Shown here: positions 10,980 through 22,196 of the stretch, piece by piece
Numbering within the stretch: the first letter of the stretch is position 1
How the letters are laid out: each line of letters starts with the position of its first letter
Source: Xylaria sp. FL1777
Lineage: Eukaryota; Ascomycota; Sordariomycetes; Xylariales; Xylariaceae
DNA: 64,000 nucleotides
Reading direction: 5' to 3'
Assembly: GCA_022578965.1 (NCBI GenBank)
Contig: MU400581.1
Span: 62,001-126,000, forward strand
Position numbers and translations under genes: made by a program
Notes under the pieces: model-generated
The model's database searches: none
Told to the model about the DNA's origin: nothing
Seen by the model: the letters and a program-made list of their open reading frames with translations, nothing else

Positions 10980-11465
10980 TTAATTAAGGCAATTGCTACA
11001 CAGGCATGAAGAATTGCTACACAGGCATGACCTTACACAGGCAATGCAATGTCATTGGGCATGACTTTTTCCGGGGGTTTCATTGGCTGAAATTAGGGCT
11101 TGCCAAGCGCAACCTCCAGCGTTAACCCGTACAGCCCACTAACCCGCGCAATGGCTGCAATGGCTGCAATGGCTGCAATGGCTGCAATGGCTATATACGC
11201 ATGGGCTACGAAGGCTATGATGGGTTGGCTACGAAGGCTATGATGGGTTGGCTAGGTTAGCTGCGAAGGCCGCGATGGGTTGGCTATGGTGGCCGCGATA
11301 GGTTGGCTATGATGGCCGCGATGGCTTGGCTGCAAAAGCCGCGATGGTACTACATGCACTAACAATTATTTTCTGGGCCAATGGGAGGGCTAGAAAAGTC
11401 ATGCCTGTGTAAGGTCATGCCTGTGTAGCAATTCTTCATGCCTGTGTAGCAATTGCCTTAATTAA
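10980..11465. mobile_element. MITE-like element with perfect 64-bp inverted repeats and internal minisatellite
   Basis: Bases 10980-11043 and 11402-11465 are perfect inverted copies (64 of 64 by eye). Each arm contains GCTACACAGGCATGA twice and a third partial TTACACAGGCA, resembling subterminal transposase-binding repeats. Just inside the left arm an extra 18 nt interrupts what would otherwise be a longer arm (GGCATGACTTTT occurs on both sides). The ends are TTAATTAAGGC, so a TTAA or TA target site is possible but ambiguous. The centre carries tandem repeats annotated separately. No transposase reading frame is present. Confidence 0.78.
11149..11345. repeat. Minisatellite inside the inverted-repeat element
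   Basis: Two adjoining arrays: about five copies of the 9-bp unit GCAATGGCT, then about six degenerate copies of a roughly 23-bp unit containing GATGGGTTGGCTACGAAGG, the later copies with GCCGCGATGG in place of the start. Confidence 0.8.
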
Positions 11466-11689
11466 TCTTTTCTAAAAAGTGTACTAGTTAAATTTTATAT
11501 GACTAAGCGTATAGTACTGTTCTACAATCAACAATTCCGATACAAACCCCGCCTCTCTTTACCATGAAGTACAAGTCAGGCGAGAGATTCTAGCGACTCA
11601 TTCCTAGCGAACACACCTACTCACACCACTCAAACCAGCACCGATTCACTGCCTGGCTACTCGTCTCACGACGCCCATCATGCAGCAGC

Positions 11690-11885
11690 AGGCGATGGGT
11701 TGGCGGTACCCTGGCCTGAGCAAACGTACATGATCCGCCGCCTGTTCTTGGAGGACGTGCTGACCCTCGTCGATGGGGGAGTAGAATTGCGTAACCCGTC
11801 GACTACAGACCGGTGCTGGGCGCTGGCTATGCGTTGGACATCAAGGCTGGCTTGGATTATTCTAGGCTTGAATTACCGGAACTAA
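11690..11885 (+). pseudogene. Short coding-like fragment (possible decayed gene)
   Basis: The frame reads VPWPEQTYMIRR, then DVLTLVDGGVEL, a pattern like the start of a fungal family of unknown function (WPG.TYIIR ... DVITLLDG). The frame stops soon after and no matching continuation was found in 11886-12300. Recognition is weak and from memory of the pattern only. Confidence 0.22.
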
Positions 11886-12931
11886 AATCTCGACCACGTT
11901 TCCATTGAACCACCTCTAGATCCATTCGTCGCGAGGGTTATCCCGTCTCGGCCCACCAGGTGACCAGCTGTGTCAGACGTAGACCGTCAATGCGAACCGT
12001 CAGCAGTTCCATAATGCTCTCGACCAGAAGAAGCTCACTAAATTTTGGCGGCAGGCGTCGTCGAGATGCCCATTCGCAAAGGTGCTTAAGCGCGACTTAA
12101 TGACTCGTAGCAGCAGCGAACAGGCGACCGAGCATGAGTGGCTTGTTCTGAGCGCGAGACTCTAGGGTGAAACCAAAGGCGGGAGACTCGCGGTCTGTCG
12201 CTTTTCCGTCGAGAAGTTCTGGTGCGTCGGGCTTGTGAATGACTGTCGCGTCATAGCAGACCTCGAGATCGTGTGATTTTAACACGTGGTCTATAGTTAC
12301 TAGATCGATCGACGCGAGACTATATCCTGTGACTGACGATGAGTATGGCCTTTGTGAGTGAGGCTATCGGAAAGGAAGGCCAGACTGGCTCCGCTACAAC
12401 GATTCCCTAAAGTCATCGTGACGATGGGCATGGGTCCCGTAGTATCGTGCAATCACTCTCGAAGTAGATCCTTTGGCATGACGAGCATTGGCGATCGGCT
12501 TCGATGTCGCACGTGCCGGGTATGGTTACATTGTAGGGAGTAGGCATTGTGGCAGACAGATGAAGTGATGTAGTAAGATGGGCGGATGATGTGAGTAGAT
12601 GGACTGACTACGACTGGATACGACTGGATGAACTGCTGGCACAGGTAGCCAGAGTTGCCTAGTCACACTTATGAAGATTTAAATGAAACCAACCGTCTCT
12701 TGAGTACTGTGTATTTTGTAGAGTAATATTGTGTATTTAGCAATGGTGGCATGTACGCTGTCTCGCACATAACCCATTGCAGAACATTATATGACCCGTC
12801 CCAGCCACACATGTTACGAGCACCTTGTAGCTGCTGGCTTCTTGCCCGACAGATAATCCTGGAGGTATATTTAGATGATTTCACATAAACGCTGCATCGT
12901 TTGCTTCACGTCCCCTCATATCTTTGAATCC

Positions 12932-13524
12932 TTAGTGACTGGCACTTGCACCAAGCCGGCCAAACAGGAAGGTTCCGAGGAATATTCCGCCTAAAACGGA
13001 TAAGAAGTAGCCCACGTTGAATGTCATCACTGCTAGCATACTGTTTGTGTAATATTGGCAGTTAGTGATAACTCTTCACGGACTAGAAAGGTCGTCTATT
13101 TATTGACTCACAGGAGATAGCCAACACCTCCGATAAAAACTTCGAGGAGAGAACGACCGAGCTCGACGCTCACGAGGAATGGATGTTGTGCGCGTGTTGC
13201 GCGTAGCCGTTGTCCAAGACTTCCCATGCGCGGAGGCTGAGCACGTTCCGGTACGAGCAGCTCCTTATCGGCCGGCAAGTGAGCCCGAGCCACGAGATTG
13301 GGGTTGCCGTCAAAGGCCAGGGTGCGCAAAGCCATCAAGGCCCGGTGTATAACGGCCAGAAGGATCAAGAAGATGCAAGTACCGGCATAGGCATGCGAAT
13401 TGCTGGGTGTCCAGGCGAGTGAATACAACGGCGTCACCATGTTCTGGAAAAAGACCATGGCCATGTCCTCCGACGTCATCAACTCGCCGTCCATACTGTC
13501 TCCGTGCCTCTTGATGTGAGCCAT
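12932..13524 (-). CDS. Ctr-family copper transporter
   Basis: High-affinity Cu(I) importer of the plasma membrane (or vacuole), working as a trimer. Exons are 13524-13112 and 13040-12932 across a 71-nt intron with a GTGAGT donor, giving 173 residues. I chose the ATG at 13524; the frame is open a little further but without ATG. TM1 lies around AYAGTCIFLILLAVIHRAL, preceded by MAMVFFQNMVTPLYS. TM2 carries the copper-relay MxxxM as MLAVM just after the splice junction. TM3 has the trimer-packing GxxxG pattern in GYFLSVLGGIFLGTFLFG. The N-terminus is poor in Met/His clusters compared with yeast Ctr1. It is divergent from a ferric/cupric reductase gene with a shared 1.3-kb promoter region, suggesting that reduction and uptake are co-regulated. 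Confidence 0.93.
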
Positions 13525-14842
13525 CGTGGTGATCAACTACCTAGCACAGCCGCTTTGTCTGAGGTGTCTAAGGTGTATAAGGTGTATAGGGTGTATTTGG
13601 AGTGTTGGAGCAGTGAAAGAAAGCAGATGATTGATAACAGACTGTCGAAAAAACGCTCTCGTGGAGTCGTGTTGGCTTATCGCTGATGCTAGATGGCTGA
13701 GAGCAGAATGTTAGGGCCGACCACCAGAGTTATTACTTTGTTATAACGCCACTTCGGAACCCTGTTGCATAGTACACACAGATGTGGAGGAGGCCGACAC
13801 GACGCAGAATTCTCAATTCCAGGGTTCAATAAGACTCTCGAAACCCATCAACCCTCAACATTGGAGCATCCGTGATTAAGGGGTTGCACAAGTTGGCAAC
13901 GCATAGATTAGTCTTCGGTCTTGAAGCTTGGAGCTTGTAGCCCGTGAAGACATGAGCCAGTATATCTTAATTTAGAGGGAGTAAATGCAGTCAATCTGAA
14001 AACCCTGCAGAACAAATCCGACTCACTTGGCGGAAGACCAAACCAACCCAACTGGCGAGTCTGTGGCGAGGACTGTATGTTCATGCATCCTCGTTCCGGG
14101 CATAACAACGGTTGATCATGTTACGTTCTTAGTGCAAAATGCCAGTGCAGCAGCAAGAACTTGCTCATAGACCAAAGATGACCAAATAAGATGTGCCATT
14201 GTGGTCCCAACCCCTGCTTCTCCTCATGTGGTCATGCGATAAACTTGCTCAAATCCACTCGTGCCGTACAGAATCCGCCTCAGTTTCCCATCTAGCTAGT
14301 CTAGCTCTTTCGATACAACATGGTTTCTTACTTCCGGGTTACACTCAGCCAACCACAATACGCCATTTCCTGCGTGCATGCCTGGCATGGGCTCAATCGC
14401 CATGTGCACGCAGTAGCCGGAATAATAGCGCCAGAAGCGAGGTAGTATCCTTATTTTCCTGTACCAGGCTCCCGGTGCCATGCACTAGGTAGGTACTTTG
14501 ATACCTTCTCAATGCTGGCAGACACAATGAGCACAACGATACATGCTCAGTATTAGACCACGTTCGCAGGCGACATCTAGGTAGGCTGCGTTATGTTGGT
14601 GTGTAGGGGTTGAAGATAGCCCCGGCCATATGCTGTAATACTAAAAACTTGAGCTATCACCTCCCTTATTTTTGTTCTTGGAACTCTGCTCTCTTGTTCC
14701 ACACGCGGATTCACTGTAATAACCTCCGTTTGAGTAACTTTATCACCTGCAATACTATCAACTCAACCGCTCCTGTTGTCAACTCATTCCTAGTACTGGT
14801 GTAGATTCTTACAAGTCGCCTCGCGGGGGCGGCATTTTCAAC
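13525..14842. other. Divergent promoter region between copper transporter and metalloreductase
   Basis: About 1.3 kb separating two divergently read genes. It contains short GGTGTATA repeats next to the transporter (13563-13600) and four TGCTCA-core motifs nearer the reductase. The open frames inside are short and unsupported. Confidence 0.6.
14162..14549. promoter_or_regulatory. Cluster of four TGCTCA-core motifs (candidate copper-response elements)
   Basis: TGCTCA occurs at 14162-14167, 14246-14251 and 14544-14549 on the plus strand and at 14528-14533 on the minus strand. The first two are CTTGCTCA, one base from the yeast Mac1 site TTTGCTCA. The minus-strand copy reads TGTGCTCA, which as I recall is the reported target of Aspergillus fumigatus MacA. 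By base composition alone one would expect fewer than one TGCTCA in the region. Function is inferred from the genes on each side. Confidence 0.45.
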
Positions 14843-17344
14843 ATGCAGATTGCTACCGCCTTCTCACTTCTCTCTCTCCTCAGCTCTTTGCACCATGTCG
14901 GCGCCACCAAAAATGGCATCGTTGGCTTTGGTATCGACATTTATCCGGACTTATGTTGTCAATCATGCACTGACTCACTTTCAACTCTCTACCTGAGTTG
15001 CACCAATTTTCCCGCCACAAACACGACGTCGAGCATGAGAAAGAGGCATGGTGAGGAGGACATGGCAGGTATGCCGACAACGAGCGATGAATGCCGCGCG
15101 AGTAACCGCCCATGGCTTGAGACTATGGCATACTGCATTCAACAAAACTGTAACGCCGTTGGATTTGAAGCGTCAAAGCAGGCCTCTTGCTTCAGTATAC
15201 AGGCGGTTGCGGGTGCGGCAGAGCCGACATTCCAAAACAGCCTGCCTATGAAGGCTCCTGAAACTGAGCTCGCTGGTGACGCTGTTTGGCTTAACAGTAC
15301 CAGCCTGGTCAACAGCGAGCTCTACCATAGCACCTACGGCACCTACGCCGAGTTCTCGAGGTCTGAAGTCTTCCATACAACGTATTCGTAAGTCCGATTA
15401 TCCTCCTTTTTTCCATAAGGAAACCCCCGAGTACTAACAGCCTATGTTCAGGGTAGCACTGATTCTCTTGGTTATCGGGGTTATCCTTGCTTGTGGTATC
15501 ACAAACCAGCTCTTAACGTCAAGTCCCGGTTTGCAGAAGCAGTTGCAATCCTCTGGTCTATGGTTGAAGCTTCGTCAACACCTCTGGCTTCCCGCTCTCG
15601 CCGGACCTCGGCATTTGCAACCACTCCCTGGCCAACTAGGCTATGTCCCAAGCCGCATGCTGAGCATCAACATCGGACTCTACGTCATCTTAAACATTAT
15701 CTTTTCCTCGGTTTCCTTCCAGACTTTTCAGCCCAGCGTTTACTTTTTATCCTGGCAGTTTGAAGTCTGTGAATACGTAGGAAATCGAACAGGAACTCTC
15801 AGTCTTGTTAATACAGCTATTGCTATATTGTTTGCCGGCCGGAACAATCTGTTGATCAATTTGACTGGATGGAGTCAAACAACGTTCTTAGCCCTCCACC
15901 GTTGGAGCGCCAGAGTCGCTACTGCGCAGGCTATTGTGCATTCTGTGATATATACTCTGGCGTACTGGGAGCCGGGTTATGATGGTGCAGCGTACTACGC
16001 TGCTCAGGCGGCCATGCCTTTCTATGTGAGTTCCCAAAGTCTTCCTGGTATTTTCTATTGAATTTTGTGGTTAGCTATTGGTTTTCCTGCGTAGCCATAC
16101 GACAACGGATCTGTTCTGCGATGTGTCCCTCTATCGATTTATAAGAACTTGGGTGACTGACATTGAAATATTAGTGGTGGGGAATTATTGCAACCATAGC
16201 CTATGCCTTGGCAACGTCCTTCGCCATTTTACCGCTTCGCACGAAGGCCTACGATACGTTCCTCCTCCTCCACATTGGCCTTGCTATTTTGGCATTGGTT
16301 GGGTGCTGGTATCATCTAATCCCGCACTTCGGTTTCGATTACGGCTACCAAGTATGGCTTTATATCGCATTTGCGTTCTGGTCTGCAGATCGGATGGCAA
16401 GATTCGTTCGTCTCGCCTACTACAACCATTTTGGCTCCTCCGAGGCAATCGTGGAAGCCGTTCCGGGCTGTGACATTTTCCATATCACAGTTCTCCCGCG
16501 AAAATGGGTATTTCGCCCTGGTCAACACACTTTCCTTTACATCCCTTGGATTGGGGCGGGGAAATTCTGGGAAAATCATCCCTTTAGCGTCGCCAAATGG
16601 ACACACCCAGACGACAACATTAATTCGGATCGCTCCTCGATCGAGTCGTTGCAACGGACATTGGATCCACAGAAACTAGCTACGTCTGTAGAGGCACGAC
16701 AAGCAAGCTCGCCCAGTCCGCGAAACCACAAACGCGCATCAATTCAGTTTCTGGTCCGTGGGCATACTGGCATGACGGCTACTCTTCGAGAACACATGTC
16801 TCTTTACTCGTACGGGTCTAGAATGAGCCTTACAGTCTATACCGAGGGTCCATACGCCGGCCACCGCAGTACACTACGACCGTTCCAAATTGCTGATACG
16901 GTCTTGTGTATTGTTGGCGGTATCGGTATCACTTATGCCCTAGGATTCATACAAGAATTTGTAAGTGCTAACTCCCATCGGGATATAGAATCAAGGAGTA
17001 AATCCAACGTCATCGGGAGGGCGAAGCGTCTCATCCTGGCTTGGTCGGCCAAGGAGATGGCGCTTCTAGAATACGTGAGACAAAATTTCTTGGATGATTG
17101 CGAAGAAGTGGAATATTTATTCTTCTGCACGGGCGAGGGGTCCCCTGCAACAAAAGAAGCGGGAATCACAGCGGGCAGAATGGACATCACGTCCGTGATT
17201 CGGAATTCGGTCGAGCCTGGGCATCAGACTACCGTTTTAGCATGCGGCCCTGGTGGTATGGCGGATGAGGCAAGACAGCAGGTCATTAATTGTGTGAGAG
17301 ATGGCTTCAAGATAGATCTAGTCGAGGAAGCATTTTGTTGGTAG
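14843..17344 (+). CDS. Ferric/cupric reductase transmembrane component (FRE family)
   Basis: Plasma-membrane metalloreductase that moves electrons from cytosolic NAD(P)H through FAD and haem to extracellular Fe(III) or Cu(II). Exons are 14843-15387, 15452-16025 and 16175-17344, for 762 residues. A signal peptide (about residues 1-21) is followed by a Cys-rich extracellular domain, then TM1 at VALILLVIGVILACG after the first intron. The ferric-reductase haem domain includes GRNNLLINLTGWSQTTFL, ALHRWSARVATAQAIVHS (haem-ligand histidines) and WWGIIATIAYAL. HPFSVAKW is the FAD-binding HPFT-like motif, GGIGIT the nucleotide-binding glycine motif and ACGPGGM the distal NADPH motif. The 149-nt second intron is longer than its neighbours but joins PFY to WWG as in family members. 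Its divergent partner is a Ctr copper transporter, so cupric reduction for copper uptake is the likely role. Confidence 0.92.
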
Positions 17345-17878
17345 TTAGCTCGATTAGCTAGCTTGACTATAGTTACGCTACAATTCAAGCCTTTACTACC
17401 CTAGTCTAGCGTCTATACAACGTATGTAGTTCTTCTCGTCTTCCCGTTCGTAAGTGGGCGCGATTCTACACGTAGAATCTACATGGGCCTCTGCATGGGT
17501 AATCCTAGTACTCCGCAAGAGACATGGATAACGGCGTCCGTGCCGCTGGGAGTGAGTAGTGCGCCAAGAATATTGACCGGGGAGACGAGAGATTTTGAGG
17601 TAGTTTTTTCATGCGCAAGTATACAGTATTAGGAAATACGGTCTATCTTCTCACCAATATGACGACTGATGCTCTGACTCTACAAGTCCAGAATTTGCTG
17701 CGTATCTTGCATACAACTGCAGTAGGAGACCCTACGATAAGAGGGCGACCAACCGTCTAAGAACTATTGTACATGTAAGAGTTTCTTGCCTCAATCTACC
17801 TGTACGATCACGTAAGTTTCTCATATCATTGGCATCAACATATTAAAAGTTGATTCCCACATTTCTTGAATTTCATCT
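17345..17878. other. Convergent intergenic region
   Basis: 3' flanks of the reductase and of the P450, which end tail to tail. Nothing further seen. Confidence 0.6.
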
Positions 17879-19569
17879 TCACCGTCGAACTCTTCTAAAG
17901 TTCACCCACAACTCGGGTTTCGTCATAGAATGAAATACCTTCATGGGCTTCAGCTTACCGTCAAGACCCCACACGTCGTTCTTATCCTCGTATGTCTCTC
18001 TATCTAGCTCTAGATCAAAGTTCCACAGTACGTGGGCAGTTATAAGCAGCATCTCCATCCACGCTAGGTTCTTCGCGATACAAGTTCGAGGACCAATGCC
18101 AAACGGTAGAGAGGCTTGGAGATGGTCATTGGAAAACCTATCATCCTCGCCTAACCAGCGCTCCGGGTGGAAAGCCTCGGGCTCGTAGAAGTTCAGGTTA
18201 GAATGTGTCGAAACCCAGGGGGCCACGGCAACCGTCTTTCCTCCTGGTATGTAATAGCCGTCGATGGTTGCACCGCCTGGCGGAACTATGCGTTGCTGAC
18301 TCGCTGGTGATGGTGGGAATAGTCGTATGGCTTCTTGTAACGTCGCATCTAGATATCGAAGTTCCCTGACTTTCTCCCATCTAATATCGACCTCTTTTGT
18401 GAACGCTGTTCTGAGTTCGTATACCAGACGCCTGAGCACGGTAGGATGAGTGCATACAAAGTATGTCCAACCCGTTAAAGCAGTCGCTGTCGTGTCCGTA
18501 CCAGCACTGATGAATCCAGCCACGTTCAAGAAGATCTCTGTTTCCGTGAGTGCTTGCTTTACTTCGTTGTTGCGGAGAATATGATACATCAAGTCTGCGT
18601 GATCACGGTTGTTATCAGCAAGGCGACGGAGAGTCTTCTCTCGTGCGTTGTTAAGGTGGGTTTTCCTCCACTCCATTGCTTTGGAGGGGGCGAGGAGTCG
18701 CGTCATAATAGACTCAAGCCAAGTTCCAACACCGGATAGTCGCCGTATACCCTGCGTCCAGGTGGCCCCTACAAACAGTTGAATAACAGATGTAGACCAC
18801 TCTGTTGCCGATGCCTGGTCTAGGCATCCAAAGGGCTCGGCAAAGCAGAGGTCGCCCATCATGTCGAATGCGGCATATGTATCTAGCGAATAGTTAGTAA
18901 GGAGAGACAAGTCGAAATGGGCAGGTCTTTACTGACACCAATTTGATACGTCTGCCGCTCGATTTTCAATTGCCTTGGCGTGAAGAGCCTTAATTAATTT
19001 ATATATATGAACTAGGACGATTACTTCCAGCTGTACTAACGCATTATTCGTGAATAGGTACCCTAGTGCCTTGCGCTGGCGATTGTGGTGTTCCTGTATA
19101 GCTAAGCTCACGCCAGTCTGCCCATCCTGGGCTCCCACAGCTCCCAGAAAAATCGGACTTTTCTCCATGTTGAGGCCGCTTTTCTGTAGGTATATTAGCC
19201 AGCTGTTGTTTCGTAGCTCGACTAAATCTTACACGAAAGCCATAGATTTCTTGACGCGCCTCTACACTGATGAAACTGATTTCGTCGGGAGAAATCCTCA
19301 CGACGGGGCCATATTTATCGTGTAGTGACTTGTAGTATAGATGCTGATCACCCTTCAGCAAAGCTAGAGCGGCAGGCATCTCTGAGATACGGTTAAGCCA
19401 GGGACCTGGAATAGTACGGAAGGGCCCAAAAAATAGTCTCTGGAGGGTTTGGACAAACAGCCCTAGGGCAACCTGCATAATATTAGCATACTGCTTTACA
19501 TATGGATGAATAACTCACGGCAATAGCAAACGCTACGATTACTGATCTAGTCGAGTGTGTGTTATCCAT
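17879..19569 (-). CDS. Cytochrome P450 monooxygenase (CYP65-like)
   Basis: Haem-thiolate monooxygenase of 513 residues, probably anchored in the ER, of the type found in fungal secondary metabolism; the substrate is unknown. Exons are 19569-19519, 19472-19233, 19183-18937 and 18882-17879. The third intron uses a GTCAGT donor, the only choice that keeps frame and gives WYTYAAFDMMGDL. Landmarks are FRTIPGPW (proline hinge), KYGPVVRISPDEIS, NMEKSPIFLGAVG across exon 3, the I-helix AGTDTTA, the ExxR as EAIR, and the haem loop PFGIGPRTCIAKN with the cysteine ligand; the residue two after the Cys is Ala where Gly is usual. The sequence style resembles CYP65 (isotrichodermin C-15 hydroxylase-like). 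It is divergent from a methyltransferase gene 446 nt away, suggesting a shared promoter and a two-step tailoring function. Confidence 0.9.
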
Positions 19570-20015
19570 GGTCGAAGCAAGACATAATATCGTCTCGGGG
19601 AAGAGAAGGGGTTGCGTACACAATAGCGACGATTGAATCCAGCGTATTGACGTTGTCCTACTATTTGTATTTTGTCGCTAATTAGAATACGTATGATTCC
19701 ACAGATAATGCGACCTCATTCCAGCATCTAGGGCTATAGTATATACTGTAGGTACGAAAAAGTCGGCTTATACCATCCGGTGGCTAATCTAAGCTGCATG
19801 AACAGGGATAATTGAGCAGGTAAGAGGGATTTGTTGGAGACGACTAAACTTGCTCCGAAGCACTCATGTTATATGACCACTGTGTCATCGTGAATTAGTG
19901 AAAGCTAACAATATCGAACTTATAATTGCACTTAAATTGAAATATATCGTTGAGGTTAGCTATCTGTCATTCTAGCAAACGCCTGGTAGTGAACACCCGA
20001 AGACCTTGACTAATT
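19570..20015. promoter_or_regulatory. Shared divergent promoter of P450 and methyltransferase
   Basis: 446 nt between two divergent start codons. AT-rich near the methyltransferase. I see no known regulator site to name with confidence. Confidence 0.45.
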
Positions 20016-20798
20016 ATGGCTGACACCAAAGAGTTCGCGAGAGGTTACACCTTCGCGAATCAAACACAAAAAGATACAGCCACATTTCTCCTTCAAAATC
20101 TTGGCATCGCTCCCCTCATGCGGGTTCTTGATGTCGGCTGCGGACCTGGTGACATCACTGTCCGGATAGCTGAGCTTGTAGGACATGAAGGAGAGGTTGT
20201 AGGCATCGACCCGAGCAAAGAACGGATCGACATTGCGGTCAATGAAAGGGCGCAGCCGAATGTATCGTTCCACCAAGGGAAAGCCGAAGATCTTTCACAA
20301 TTTCCCTCCCAAAGTTTCGATGCTGTCTTTGTGAACTCGACTCTACACTGGGTGCAGGATCAACCTACAGCAGTCAAGGAGTTTGGCCGCGTCTTGCGTC
20401 CAGGAGGCCGCCTCGGGATCTCCGGCGGATCCGGAGACTTTGTCGCTGCGCACGAGAAGATCAAGGCGGATGTGCTGTCTAGAGACCCCTATAGCATGTA
20501 TCCTGAGCAGAGCCCACCGAAATTTCTCAGGATGGTTGAATTGGAGACTCTTCTTGACGAGGCGGGGTTTCTGGAAAGGGAAATTATTAGAAGAAAAATC
20601 GTCAAGTCGGCCGAAAACTCGGATGCAATGCTTAACTGGCTAGACACCAGCTCTTCGGGAAAGACATATGGTGGCATCCCACTCGAACTACGGCCGAGGG
20701 CAAGAGAGGAAATGATACGCGAATGGGACAAACTTATGACGGAGGATGGAATTCAAATGGACATGGAACTTCTAGTCACTGTAGCTTTCAGGACTTAA
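20016..20798 (+). CDS. Class I SAM-dependent methyltransferase (UbiE/Coq5-like fold)
   Basis: Single-exon gene of 260 residues. Motif I is VLDVGCGPGD (about residues 36-45), followed by the acidic motif II end in VVGIDPS. VNSTLHWVQD is the post-II region and FGRVLRPGGRLGIS the motif III LRPGG loop. This is the small-molecule methyltransferase type (Methyltransf_11/25-like). A trans-aconitate-like or sterol-like function cannot be told apart from the sequence. The start ATG opens the frame directly. It shares a promoter region with the P450, so both may act on one metabolite. No synthase (PKS, NRPS or terpene cyclase) is visible in the window. Confidence 0.88.
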   Translation: MADTKEFARGYTFANQTQKDTATFLLQNLGIAPLMRVLDVGCGPGDITVRIAELVGHEGEVVGIDPSKERIDIAVNERAQPNVSFHQGKAEDLSQFPSQSFDAVFVNSTLHWVQDQPTAVKEFGRVLRPGGRLGISGGSGDFVAAHEKIKADVLSRDPYSMYPEQSPPKFLRMVELETLLDEAGFLEREIIRRKIVKSAENSDAMLNWLDTSSSGKTYGGIPLELRPRAREEMIREWDKLMTEDGIQMDMELLVTVAFRT

Positions 20799-21123
20799 TT
20801 GACGTAGACCATCTCCCACACATTATTTGAATCTCTGAAGTAGTCTCTCAGCTATAGGAAGACATACTCTTTTAGCTGACGACCTGTCGAGCCATGAACT
20901 TTCCATGAAAGATGAATCTGCATACTCCCGAAAATCGCAATTGTTAGCAACACAGTTGTGGAATCTCATCTCATGATATTAGGACCGCATTATTAAATGA
21001 AGTATCATTAAATCCAAATCGAGACAAAATTTCGAGGAGTGCGTTCAATTCCTATTCCCTAGGGGCACATACACCCTCTCCACTGTAAATACGCAGCAGT
21101 TGGTAGTCGGGTAGAAGCGGTCG
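20799..21123. other. Convergent intergenic region
   Basis: Short region between the methyltransferase and the membrane-protein gene; 3' flanks only, nothing else seen. Confidence 0.55.
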
Positions 21124-22083
21124 CTAAGAGAGACACTGAGCGGTATTGAATATCACCATATCTCCGTTTCCTGTCGGGCTAGCGATGAAGGACATTTTAT
21201 TTGCGACTTCGGGATTTTCGTCTTCTGATAGTACCAGTTTGCGATATGCGCGCTCTGCCCCGCCTTCAAATATATCCAACTTGCCGCATCCGTAGGCGAC
21301 GCGAAGAGCCGAAAATACTACACGTGAGAAGTGGAAGATGCTGCATGTTCGCGTTATGAGTTGATGAGTGCTATGTTTCATTATCTAAAGAAAGAGGAGG
21401 ATTGACCTCGGAAGAGACAGAAGCCGTAAAAAAAAAAAAAATCCGGGGGTCACATACGCTGAGAGCACACAAAGAGCAAACGCAGCCTTGGATAGATGGC
21501 AGAACCTAACATATCCTGGCGTTATCTGGCTACAGCTCTTTTCCAGATACCACGGCCTATGACTCAAGTGTTCGGGGTCACTATAGTCGCCAGATAGTTG
21601 GATGGAGACGCTATAGGTCCATAATGCCAATAGTAGCAAATCGTAAAACGCATTAGAGGCTCGAGCCGTCATATGGAAATAAGCAAAGAAGATCCTTGTT
21701 AGAGCTACGGCGAGAGAAATGATCGAGGTTCCAAGGTTAACGACATCGAGGCTGATGAAAAGACCTTTGATTAGCGACGTCTCGTCGGATTTAGGGGGGG
21801 AACACGAGGTGCCGAGTCGAGGTTACCTATGCGTCCAGATAAAAGCGATTTCGGGCGGCTCCTTGTAATTTGCATAAAAGTATATCCGTAGCCTTGGATT
21901 TGAATTCCAGCCCGCCTCTCCACCGATCAGCCATAGAGTCTCTCGGAAGCTCTCAGGATATACGGTCAAGAGAAGCCCAAGAGCGGTACAGGCGAGCACA
22001 AATTCTATCGTGATGCTGATGATCTGCAAGGGGTCGATAGGGTGGTGTACCGCCCGTTTTCGAATCCAACTTGGTATAGCCAT
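21124..22083 (-). CDS. Integral membrane protein of unknown function
   Basis: Predicted 265-residue membrane protein. Exons are 22083-21827, 21751-21458 and 21370-21124. Intron 2 (87 nt) holds a poly-pyrimidine run and has an alternative border that changes only a few residues. The start is the ATG giving MAIPSWIRKRA; the frame extends slightly upstream without ATG. Hydrophobic segments are at ISITIEFVLACTALGLLLTV, in the VVNLGTSIISLAVALTRIFF stretch, at FYDLLLLALWTYSVS and at KAAFALCVLSA, so about four membrane spans. WNSNPRLRIYFYANYKEPP is a conserved-looking loop. It resembles an uncharacterised family common in Sordariomycetes. The C-terminal tail ASPTGNGDMVIFNTAQ is soluble. Function unknown. 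Confidence 0.72.
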
Positions 22084-22196
22084 TATGAAAAACAACTCCA
22101 GACTCGGATGATTTGACACTAGAGACAATAGGTCGTTTCATTTATTAGATGGATAAAGAGACTACGTGAAATGAACTGTACGTTCCTTCTTACGTA

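Larger units (their letters stand above)
9930..12931. other. 3-kb gene-poor region with an inverted-repeat element and decayed fragments
   Basis: Holds the promoter of the secreted-protein gene, a hydrophobic small frame at 10498-10791, the inverted-repeat element at 10980-11465 and a short coding-like fragment near 11690-11885. Between 11900 and 12930 I see only short frames without recognisable content, plus short GATG-type repeats near 12570-12620. Confidence 0.55.

Noticed and set aside
11149..11345. Repeat array considered as a CRISPR
   Set aside because: Units of 9 and about 23 bp are contiguous with no unique spacers, and the host is a eukaryote.
1..20798. A single secondary-metabolite gene cluster joining regulator, O-methyltransferase, P450 and methyltransferase
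   Set aside because: ATG12, panB, a copper-uptake pair and mobile elements lie between them and no synthase is present, so one cluster is not supported; the left edge might still be part of one.
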